Below, in pieces: positions 34,464-42,527 of a stretch of 64,000 nucleotides of DNA. The stretch is from Pseudomonas allokribbensis. Its GTDB lineage: Bacteria > Pseudomonadota > Gammaproteobacteria > Pseudomonadales > Pseudomonadaceae. How positions within the stretch are numbered: the first letter of the stretch is position 1; every line of letters begins with the position of its first letter. The notes under the pieces are model-generated. The model was not told where the DNA came from and ran no database searches. It was given only the letters and a program-made list of their open reading frames with translations. The translations under genes and the position numbers were made by a program. The stretch is from NCBI RefSeq assembly GCF_014863605.1, contig NZ_CP062252.1, forward strand, positions 4,163,001 through 4,227,000, read 5' to 3'.

Positions 34464-35410
34464 GCCGACTCGATCGCACCCGGGAACTGGCACTGGCCCG
34501 CTCCATGCCCCGTCACCTGAACGAGAACGGTGGCGTCGGCCATTACCTCGAACCGCCAGGCAGCGGGCTGCACCACGTTTTTTTCCTGCGCCTGAACGAT
34601 CAGGTCTGGGTCGGCCGCAAACTCCTGCAACGTGACCGGCACTTTCGATGGCAGGCCAGCAGCGCACTCAAGCCCGGCATGCTGCTGGGCCCGCATCTCC
34701 ATTCACTGTGGGGTGACGACGGTTTGTCGATCGGCTTTCGAACAGTTTCTGCCGAGAAAAAAACGCAAATCTTCGAGCGTGCATTCCGCCAGGCTGACAG
34801 CGAGATTCTGTTCCCGTTTCCGATACTCGACGCTGCCGGACGGGAAGCGGTCTGCCCGGCGGACTTCTGGCAATGCAGCCCGGTACTGGCCGAACAGCTG
34901 AACACCGACGAACAACACTTGCGCGCATATTGCGCCGGATTGCTCCAGGCGATCACCGCAACAGGTGCACTGATTTACGACCCCGCCTGCTCGACGGGCG
35001 AGTTCATTACCCATCTCGCCCGCGCCCTCCCCGACTGCCTGTGCCTGGGGACCGATCGCTCAGCCTCGATGATCGAACACGCTCGACAAACTCATGGGAG
35101 AACGTCTGTCGAGTTCCGTTTGCTCGATGCGAGTGAGGCTTTTGATGCCGGAATTCACTGCGATGTGCTGATCCTGCGTTTCCTGAATGCGGAAGTCTTG
35201 ACCCGCCGTGAGGCCCGGGCCGCATTCGAGTCGCTCATCCGATGCGTCAAACCTGGCGGCACGATCCTCGTCTTTGGTCACACGCCGGTGCTGATCCCTG
35301 TCGCCTGGCTCGCTGCCACCCACCACCTGCAACTGGAATCCAGCGTTGCAGCGCGCCCGGGACAGGTCGAACTGTTCCAGTTCTATCGTCTGAAGGTCCT
35401 GCCAGCATGA
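34460..35410 (+). CDS. SAM-dependent methyltransferase with unknown N-terminal domain
   Basis: 316 residues in two parts. Residues about 1-150 form a domain I do not recognise (VGHYLEPPGSGLHHVFFLRL, then WVGRKLLQRDRHFRW), apparently beta-rich. Residues about 155-316 are a class I methyltransferase: motif I is LIYDPACSTGEF (171-182), the ribose-binding acidic loop follows in LGTDRSASM (196-204), then LLDASEAFDA, DVLILRFLNAEVL and the post-motif KPGGTILVFGH. Stop and start overlaps (ATGA) with both neighbours place it in the YcaO operon, so a methyl mark on the modified peptide is the simplest role. The front domain may bind the precursor. Confidence 0.82.
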   Translation: MSRLDRTRELALARSMPRHLNENGGVGHYLEPPGSGLHHVFFLRLNDQVWVGRKLLQRDRHFRWQASSALKPGMLLGPHLHSLWGDDGLSIGFRTVSAEKKTQIFERAFRQADSEILFPFPILDAAGREAVCPADFWQCSPVLAEQLNTDEQHLRAYCAGLLQAITATGALIYDPACSTGEFITHLARALPDCLCLGTDRSASMIEHARQTHGRTSVEFRLLDASEAFDAGIHCDVLILRFLNAEVLTRREARAAFESLIRCVKPGGTILVFGHTPVLIPVAWLAATHHLQLESSVAARPGQVELFQFYRLKVLPA

Positions 35411-36285
35411 CGTTTTCCCTGCAAGGCAGAGGCTATTACCCGACCGGCGATGGCCATCAACTCTACTGGGAACGCCATGGCATTGCAGGAGGCGAACCGG
35501 TGTTTTTCCTGCATGGCGGCCCCGGTGGGCGCATCAGCCGCCATCATCTGGACTTCTTCGACCTGCGTCATTTCGACATCATCCTGTTTGACCAGCGCGG
35601 TTGCGGGCGCTCGACGCCTTACGGCGAACTGCGCAACAACACCACAGGGCTCTGCGTCGAAGACATCGATGCCCTGCGCCAGCACTTCGGCTTCGAAAAA
35701 ATCAGTGTGCTGGGCGTTTCGTGGGGCAGCTGGCTGGCGATCCAGTACCAGCAGCGCTATCCGCAGCACCTGCTGAAAACCACACTGGTGTCGGTGTTCG
35801 TCCCATTCGCAGCCAATGTCCGGTCATACGATCAGGCACTCAACGACGGGTTGGCACAATCGCCTCAAGCGACGTCAGGCCATCGCGCCAGGGACATCTA
35901 CCGGATACTCGGTGAAGGCTGCCCATTGCAACAGCGTGTCGCCGCCATTGAATGGTTGAATGGGGTTTTGCGCCGTACGGGGCAGACGGTTTGCCCCGGC
36001 ACGCTGGAGCGTTTCGTCGATCAGGAAGCAGTGCTCGCGATCCGTCTGGAGCTGCATTACCACCTGCAAGGCTATTTCTTCCAGCCAGGGGACCAGGGCC
36101 TGACCCTCGATGACAACACCCTGCTGATCCAGGGCATCCGCGATACCTTCGGCATGGCCAGCATGCGCTGGCTCAGGCAACGCATGAACATTCACTGTCG
36201 TTTGCTGCACGCCGGGCACAACGCCTTTGAAGGCGCCATCCTCAAAGCCGTACGCCGGGCGGTGAAACGTGAAATCGAGGGCTGA
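35407..36285 (+). CDS. Proline-iminopeptidase-like alpha/beta hydrolase
   Basis: 292-residue alpha/beta hydrolase of peptidase family S33. The oxyanion-hole HGGPGG (37-42), DQRGCGRST (62-70), nucleophile Ser105 in GVSWGSW, Asp246 in IQGIRDTFGM and His271 in HAGHNAFEG form a complete proline-iminopeptidase-type active site. Real prolyl aminopeptidases are somewhat longer (about 310-320 residues). Start overlaps the methyltransferase stop by 4 bases, making it the last gene of the YcaO operon. It probably trims the modified peptide, and the precursor does have Pro11 after its N-terminal segment. A housekeeping peptidase is the alternative. Confidence 0.85.
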   Translation: MTFSLQGRGYYPTGDGHQLYWERHGIAGGEPVFFLHGGPGGRISRHHLDFFDLRHFDIILFDQRGCGRSTPYGELRNNTTGLCVEDIDALRQHFGFEKISVLGVSWGSWLAIQYQQRYPQHLLKTTLVSVFVPFAANVRSYDQALNDGLAQSPQATSGHRARDIYRILGEGCPLQQRVAAIEWLNGVLRRTGQTVCPGTLERFVDQEAVLAIRLELHYHLQGYFFQPGDQGLTLDDNTLLIQGIRDTFGMASMRWLRQRMNIHCRLLHAGHNAFEGAILKAVRRAVKREIEG

Positions 36286-36311
36286 AAAAAACGGCACCCG
36301 AAGGTGCCGTT
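36284..36311 (-). terminator. Terminator of the glp-type ABC operon
   Basis: On the minus strand AACGGCACC-TTCG-GGTGCCGTT with a following run of seven T. It sits between two convergent operons and may also end the YcaO operon, though with a weaker tail on that side. Confidence 0.9.
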
Positions 36312-36328
36312 CTGTTCCCCCAAAACGC

Positions 36329-38071
36329 TTACTTGCGTGCCGCCTCCCACGACTTGAGCAGTTCGTTGTAGCTCACGGTTTCGCCTTTCGGTTTCTCGTT
36401 GGCCAGTTTTGGTTTAGGTGCGCCAGGCTGATCGAACCAGTATTGCGCGTCGCGCTCGGGGTTCATTTTCGGGGCGCAGGTGGCCTGGGCCTTGGAGCGT
36501 TCCAGACGGGTCATGATCGCGTCCTGATCCTTGGCCAGACCGTCGAGCGCCTGTTGCGGGGTCTTGTCGCCGCTGGCGGCTTCGGCGATGTGGCTCCACC
36601 ACAGTTGTGCCAGACGTGGATAGTCCGGCACGTTGGTGCCGGTCGGCGTCCATTGCACCCGGGCCGGGCTGCGGTAGAACTCGACCAGACCACCGAGTTT
36701 CGGTGCCAGGTCGGTCATGGCTTGCGAGTTGATGTCCGACTCGCGGATTGGTGTCAGGCCGACGATGGTTTTCTTCAGCGACACGGTTTTCGAGGTCACG
36801 AACTGCGCGTACAGCCAGGCCGCGAGTTTCTGCTTCTCAGGCGTGGACTTCATGAAGGTCCAGGAACCTACGTCCTGATAACCCAACTTCATGCCTTCTT
36901 CCCAGTACGGTCCGCGCGGCGACGGCGCCATCCGCCATTTCGGTGTGCCGTCGGCGTTGACCACCGGCAGGCCCGGTTTGGTCATGTCGGCAGTGAACGC
37001 GGTGTACCAGAAAATCTGCTGGGCGATGTTGCCCTGGGACGGTACGGGGCCGGACTCGGAGAAGGTCATGCCCGCCGCTTCCGGTGGCGCGTAAGCCTTG
37101 AGCCAGTCCACATACTTGGTCGTGGCGAACACCGCGGCCGGGCCGTTGGTGTCGCCGCCGCGGGTCACGCTGGAGCCCACCGGATGGCAGTCCTCGACGC
37201 GGATGCCCCACTCGTCCACCGGCAAGCCGTTGGGCAGGCCCTTGTCGCCGCCACCGGCCATGGAGAACCAGGCATCGGTGAAACGCCAGCCCAGCGACGG
37301 GTCTTTCTTGCCGTAGTCCATGTGCCCGTAGATGCGTTTGCCGTCGATTTCCTTGACGTCTTCGCTGAAGAACTTCGCGATGTCTTCATAGGCGGACCAG
37401 TTCACCGGCACGCCCAGCTCATAACCGTACTTTTCCTTGAACTTGGCTTTGAGGTCGGCGCGTTCAAACCAGTCGGCGCGGAACCAGTAGAGGTTGGCAA
37501 ACTGCTGATCGGGCAATTGATAGATCTTGCCGTCCGGTGCGGTGGTGAAGGAAATGCCGATGAAGTCCTTGATGTCGAGGGTCGGCGAGGTGAAGTTCTT
37601 GCCTTCGTTGGCCATCAGGTCGGTGATCGACTCGGTCTTGCCGTAGCGAAAGTGCGTACCGATCAGGTCCGAGTCGTTGACCCAGCCGTCGTAGATGTTC
37701 TTGTCCGACTGCATCACGGTCTGCATTTTTTCCACGACGTCGCCTTCTTGCAGCAGGTCGTGGGTCAGCTTGATCCCGGTGATTTCGGTGAAGGCCTTGG
37801 CCAGCACCTTCGATTCATATTCGTGGGTGGTCAGGGTTTCGGAAACGACCTTGATTTCCATCCCGCGAAACGGCTCGGCGGCCTTGATGAACCACTTCAG
37901 TTCTTCGAGCTGCTGATCGGCCGTCAGGGTCGACGGCTTGAACTCGCTGCCGATCCATTTTTTTGCCGCGTCTTCGTACGCATCAGCCCAGGCGGTTGCG
38001 CTCAAACCGCTGAGTGCCAGCATGGCTGCCAATGAAATGCTATGTCGCAGCTTATTGTTTTTGTCGAACAT
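36329..38071 (-). CDS. glpV: ABC transporter solute-binding protein (glycerol type)
   Basis: 580-residue periplasmic binding protein with signal peptide ending GLSATAWA-DAYEDAA. It belongs to the extracellular solute-binding family 1 (maltose-type fold) and is larger than usual, as GlpV of the Rhizobium glycerol transporter is. Typical stretches are VLAKAFTEITGIKLTHD, MQTVMQSDKNIYDGW and GLPVDEWGIRVEDCHPVGSS. The frame opens upstream, but AGGAGG lies five bases before the ATG at 38071. Last gene of six in the order S-T-P-Q-U-V. Glycerol is the likely ligand by analogy, but other polyols are possible. Confidence 0.82.
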   Translation of the reverse strand: MFDKNNKLRHSISLAAMLALSGLSATAWADAYEDAAKKWIGSEFKPSTLTADQQLEELKWFIKAAEPFRGMEIKVVSETLTTHEYESKVLAKAFTEITGIKLTHDLLQEGDVVEKMQTVMQSDKNIYDGWVNDSDLIGTHFRYGKTESITDLMANEGKNFTSPTLDIKDFIGISFTTAPDGKIYQLPDQQFANLYWFRADWFERADLKAKFKEKYGYELGVPVNWSAYEDIAKFFSEDVKEIDGKRIYGHMDYGKKDPSLGWRFTDAWFSMAGGGDKGLPNGLPVDEWGIRVEDCHPVGSSVTRGGDTNGPAAVFATTKYVDWLKAYAPPEAAGMTFSESGPVPSQGNIAQQIFWYTAFTADMTKPGLPVVNADGTPKWRMAPSPRGPYWEEGMKLGYQDVGSWTFMKSTPEKQKLAAWLYAQFVTSKTVSLKKTIVGLTPIRESDINSQAMTDLAPKLGGLVEFYRSPARVQWTPTGTNVPDYPRLAQLWWSHIAEAASGDKTPQQALDGLAKDQDAIMTRLERSKAQATCAPKMNPERDAQYWFDQPGAPKPKLANEKPKGETVSYNELLKSWEAARK

Positions 38072-38118
38072 AGAGACCTCCTGTTTAAGTTCTGGAGCAC
38101 GATTGCCGAGCGATTCGA

Positions 38119-38391
38119 CTAGCCCCAACGCATCACAGCCAACAGCCACACCAGGGACAACGCGGACGCTACCCAGATGCTCCAGTCGGTCACGCCGATT
38201 ACCAGCAGGTGCAGGTAGGCGCTGCCGAGAAGACCGATGAACAAGCGATCGCCACGGGTGGTGGCAATCGGCAGAAACCCTCGCCGCAGGATGCTCGGCG
38301 AGCGCAGTTCCCAGGTGGTCATGCCCACCAGGATCAAGCCAATCACGATGAAAAATGCCGCCGTCGGGACGGTCCAGCTCATCCATTCCAT
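38119..38391 (-). CDS. glpU: DUF2160 small membrane protein of the transporter
   Basis: 90-residue membrane protein with three predicted helices (about 9-27, 47-66, 70-86), matching DUF2160/GlpU, which accompanies this transporter type. MEWMSWTVPTAAFFIVIGLI opens the protein. Two adjacent ATG codons exist; the second (38391) is six bases from GAGGAG and preferred. Role unknown; perhaps assembly or regulation of the permease. Confidence 0.8.
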   Translation of the reverse strand: MEWMSWTVPTAAFFIVIGLILVGMTTWELRSPSILRRGFLPIATTRGDRLFIGLLGSAYLHLLVIGVTDWSIWVASALSLVWLLAVMRWG

Positions 38392-38401
38392 CATCAGCTC
38401 C

Positions 38402-39202
<801 letters not shown>

Positions 39203-39211
39203 GGCCGGGCC

Positions 39212-40078
39212 TCAGCGGTTGGCGTCGCTATGGGTCATGGCGGTATAGAACAGCCAGGACACCAGCAGGATGATCAGGAAGTACACCAGCGAAAAGGCTG
39301 CCGCTGGCCCCAGGTCGAATTGGCCTACGGCCATCTGGGTCAACGTCTGACTCAAGAAGGTCGTGGCATTGCCCGGCCCGCCGCCGGTGAGCACGAATGG
39401 CTCGGTGTAGATCATGAAACTGTCCATGAAGCGCAGCATCACCGCGATCAGCAGCACGCTTTTCAGCTTGGGCAACTGGATGTGCCGGAACACCGCCCAG
39501 GCCGAAGCCCGGTCGATCCGCGCCGCCTGGTAATACACATCGGGAATCGCCCGCAGCCCGGAGAAACACAGCAGCGCCACCAGCGAGGTCCAGTGCCACA
39601 CGTCCATCACCAACACCGTGACCCACGCATCCATGGTGTTGGCCGCGTAGTTGTAGCTGATACCCATGGCGTTGAGGCTCGAACCCAACAGGCCGATGTC
39701 CGCACGACCGAAGATCTGCCAGATGGTGCCGACCACGTTCCATGGAATCAGCAACGGAATCGCCAGCACGATCAGCACCACCGACGACCAGCGGCCCTTG
39801 GTCGGCATCGTCAGGGCGATGGCAATCCCGAGGGGGATTTCGATCAGCAGCACGCACGCCGAATAGATGAACTGGCGCAGCAACGAGTCGTGCAGACGCG
39901 GATCGAGCAGCACTTGCTTGTACCAGTCAGCGCCGACGAAGTAGCGGCTGGACTGGTCGAAAATGTCCTGCACCGAGTAATTGACCACGGTCATCATCGG
40001 GATCACCGCACTGAATGCCACCAGCAGGAACACCGGCAACACCAGCCACCAGGCCTTGTTGTTCTGCACCTTGTTCAT
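39212..40078 (-). CDS. glpP: ABC transporter permease (GlpP type)
   Basis: 288-residue MalF-like permease with six predicted helices. The EAA loop is IPDVYYQAARIDRASAWAVF (around residue 195). Its ATG overlaps the stop of the upstream ATPase gene by 4 bases. Confidence 0.85.
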   Translation of the reverse strand: MNKVQNNKAWWLVLPVFLLVAFSAVIPMMTVVNYSVQDIFDQSSRYFVGADWYKQVLLDPRLHDSLLRQFIYSACVLLIEIPLGIAIALTMPTKGRWSSVVLIVLAIPLLIPWNVVGTIWQIFGRADIGLLGSSLNAMGISYNYAANTMDAWVTVLVMDVWHWTSLVALLCFSGLRAIPDVYYQAARIDRASAWAVFRHIQLPKLKSVLLIAVMLRFMDSFMIYTEPFVLTGGGPGNATTFLSQTLTQMAVGQFDLGPAAAFSLVYFLIILLVSWLFYTAMTHSDANR

Positions 40079-41184
40079 GGCTGCACCTCTTCGCTGGCTT
40101 CGAGCAGGAACTCATCGGCATAGACCATCAGCCACTGCGCCGGGAAACTGATGTACGCCGTGCCCTGCGGCACCGGTTTGTCTTCGGCCAGGCGCACTTT
40201 CAGCGGTGCACCGTCCAGATCCAGGGTCATGATCTTGTAGGTACCGAGGTCTTCGACGTGTACGACTCGCGCCTGCATCGCGTCATCGAACGGCTCGTCC
40301 CACACATGGATGAACTCGGGGCGGATGCCGACCTTCAGGTTTTTCCACTGGCCATGCTCGATATGCCGTTGCAGCGCGTCGGACAGCGGCAGATGGGTCG
40401 AATTGAAACCGACCCCGCCCGGTTGCGGCTGCACCTCGATCAGGTTCATCCCGGGGCTACCGATGAAGTAGCCGACAAAGGTGTGGCTCGGCCGCTCGAA
40501 CAACTCCCGAGGCGTGCCGAACTGGACGATCTGGCCGCCGTACATCACCGCGATCTTGTCGGCGAAGGTCGAGGCCTCCAGTTGATCGTGGGTGACGTAG
40601 ACCATGGTGATGTTGAACTGCTCGTGGATCTGCTTGAGCTTGCGCCGCAGTTTCCATTTCAGGTGCGGGTCGATCACTGTCAGCGGCTCGTCGAAGAGGA
40701 TCGCCGAGACGTCGTCGCGCACCAGACCACGGCCCATGGAGACTTTCTGTTTTTCGTCAGCGGTCAGGTTGCGTGCCTTTTTGCTCAACAGGTTTTGCAG
40801 GTCGAGGACTTCGGCGATTTCCTGCACCTTGCTGTGCACTTTCGCCTCGGCCATGCCCTGATTGCGCAGCGGGAAGGCCAGGTTATCGAACACGGTCATG
40901 GTGTCGTAGACCACCGGAAACTGGAAAACCTGCGCGATGTTGCGTTTCTCCGGGGTCAGGTCGTTGACCGCTTTGCCGTCGAACAGTACGTGGCCCTGAG
41001 ACGGGCTGAGCAGGCCGGAAATGATGTTGAGCAAGGTCGACTTGCCGCAACCCGATGGCCCGAGCAAGGCATAGGCGCCGCCCTGCTCCCAGATGTGGTC
41101 CATCTCGCGGATCGCATAGTCCTCGGGCCCGGCGGGAGTGCTGGTGTAACTGTGGGCGAGGTGTTGCAAACGGATTTCGGCCAT
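40075..41184 (-). CDS. glpT: ABC transporter ATPase with degenerate signature (GlpT type)
   Basis: 369-residue MalK-like ATPase with a regulatory C-terminal beta domain. Walker A is canonical (GPSGCGKST), Walker B is AILFDEP with the catalytic Glu, and the H-loop His is present (VYVTHDQLEAST). The signature motif, normally LSGGQ, reads LTADEKQKVSMGRGL and so is degenerate. Its partner at 41184-42278 has the opposite pattern. One base overlaps the upstream ATPase gene. Confidence 0.86.
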   Translation of the reverse strand: MAEIRLQHLAHSYTSTPAGPEDYAIREMDHIWEQGGAYALLGPSGCGKSTLLNIISGLLSPSQGHVLFDGKAVNDLTPEKRNIAQVFQFPVVYDTMTVFDNLAFPLRNQGMAEAKVHSKVQEIAEVLDLQNLLSKKARNLTADEKQKVSMGRGLVRDDVSAILFDEPLTVIDPHLKWKLRRKLKQIHEQFNITMVYVTHDQLEASTFADKIAVMYGGQIVQFGTPRELFERPSHTFVGYFIGSPGMNLIEVQPQPGGVGFNSTHLPLSDALQRHIEHGQWKNLKVGIRPEFIHVWDEPFDDAMQARVVHVEDLGTYKIMTLDLDGAPLKVRLAEDKPVPQGTAYISFPAQWLMVYADEFLLEASEEVQP

Positions 41185-42278
41185 CAGGCAACCCTCGCGA
41201 CACGCCGGCCCGGTGCCTGCACCAGACGACCCTGCGCATCGAACACAAACAGTTTATGGGTCGGGATATAGATGCGGATCGGCGCATCGACGTCGTATTC
41301 GTGAACGCCCGGCAAATGCAGCACCAGCAGGAAATGCTCGTTGCGCACGTGCAGGAAGGTTTCCGAACCGCTGATCTCCGCCACCTCGACGGTCACCGCC
41401 AGTTCCAGGTCGTCGTCGTTGCTCGGCACCAGCGAGATATGGCTTGGACGCACACCGAAACGGAACTCGCCTTCGCCCACCGGGCGCAGATCGACGTTCA
41501 ACGGGAAGTGCACGAAGTTGGCGAAACTCACTTCATTACCGGCGATGCGTCCCGGCATCAGGTTGATCGGCGGCTCGGAGAACAATTCAGCCGCGAGCAC
41601 CGTTTGTGGCTGGTGATAGACCTCGGTCGACGGGCCGCTCTGGATCACCCGGCCTTCGTGAAGAATGGTGGTGGTGCCGCCCAGCGCCAGCGCTTCGTTG
41701 GGCTCGGTGGTGGCGTAGATGGCGATGGTGTGGCGCGCCTTGAACAGCTCGCGCATTTCCTGGCGCAGTTCTTCGCGCAGTTTGTAGTCGAGGTTGACCA
41801 GCGGTTCATCGAACAGGATCAACTCGGCATCCTTGACCAGCGCCCGGGCCATGGCCGTGCGCTGTTGCTGGCCACCGGAGAGTTCCAGCGGATAGCGCTT
41901 CAGGAACTTCTCGATGCGCAGCATCTTCGCGGTTTCCTGCACCTTGCTCTGGATCTGCTCGTTGGAGATCCCGGCCTGGCGCAGCGGCGAGGCAATGTTC
42001 TCGAACACCGTCATGGTCGGGTAGTTGATGAACTGCTGATAGACCATCGACACGTTGCGCAGACGCACCGGGCGTTGGGTGACATCGACGCTGTTCATCA
42101 GGATCCGGCCGCTGTCGGGCTTGTCCAGACCGGCCATCAGGCGCATGAGGCTGGTCTTGCCGGACAGCGTGCGCCCGAGCAGGACGTTGAAGGATCCAGG
42201 TTCGAATTTCAGGCTCGCATCGTCGATCCAGGTCTGGCCCTCGACGGTGCGGCTGACGTGCTCCAGGGTGAGTGACAT
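41184..42278 (-). CDS. glpS: ABC transporter ATPase with degenerate Walker A and H-loop (GlpS type)
   Basis: 364-residue MalK-like ATPase. The signature is perfect ([15 protein letters not shown]) and Walker B is LILFDEP. Walker A is unusual (GRTLSGKTS instead of GxSGxGKST), and the H-loop has Thr in place of His ([11 protein letters not shown]). Together with the partner's broken signature, the heterodimer should have one full and one degenerate ATP site. First gene of the operon, 45 bases from the sigma-54 -12 element. Confidence 0.86.
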   Translation of the reverse strand: MSLTLEHVSRTVEGQTWIDDASLKFEPGSFNVLLGRTLSGKTSLMRLMAGLDKPDSGRILMNSVDVTQRPVRLRNVSMVYQQFINYPTMTVFENIASPLRQAGISNEQIQSKVQETAKMLRIEKFLKRYPLELSGGQQQRTAMARALVKDAELILFDEPLVNLDYKLREELRQEMRELFKARHTIAIYATTEPNEALALGGTTTILHEGRVIQSGPSTEVYHQPQTVLAAELFSEPPINLMPGRIAGNEVSFANFVHFPLNVDLRPVGEGEFRFGVRPSHISLVPSNDDDLELAVTVEVAEISGSETFLHVRNEHFLLVLHLPGVHEYDVDAPIRIYIPTHKLFVFDAQGRLVQAPGRRVARVA

Positions 42279-42322
42279 GGCTCGGCCTTTTTATTATTGG
42301 AGTCAAGCGACGTGTGCAGTAG

Positions 42323-42339
42323 AGCGACATTCGTGCCAG
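42323..42339 (-). promoter_or_regulatory. Sigma-54 promoter of the glp-type operon
   Basis: On the minus strand CTGGCACG-AATG-TCGCT, matching the -24/-12 consensus with one mismatch in the -12 part; GG and GC are separated by exactly 10 bases. It lies 45 bases before glpS, and a sigma-54 activator gene is divergent next to it. Confidence 0.8.
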
Positions 42340-42402
42340 AAATCCCAAGCCTTTGATTCGCCGCGAAAATCGCCGAAAGCACGGGCAAACCACCTTCATT
42401 GC

Positions 42403-42450
42403 TGAACACATTTGAACAGTTCAACGATTGACAATGAACAATAGTGAACA
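42403..42450. promoter_or_regulatory. Upstream activator sites, four TGAACA repeats
   Basis: TGAACA at 42403, 42413, 42435 and 42445: two pairs with 10-base spacing, 22 bases apart, so all on one helix face. The second repeat is part of the perfect palindrome TTGAAC-A-GTTCAA (42412-42424). Placed 65-110 bases upstream of the -24 element, the normal range for a sigma-54 activator. Confidence 0.7.
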
Positions 42451-42527
42451 ACACTCTATCGATGCTTTTCAGGTCCCGAGGGGCCTCATAACAATAATAA
42501 AAACGCTGCTTTCAGAGGCTGACTGTC

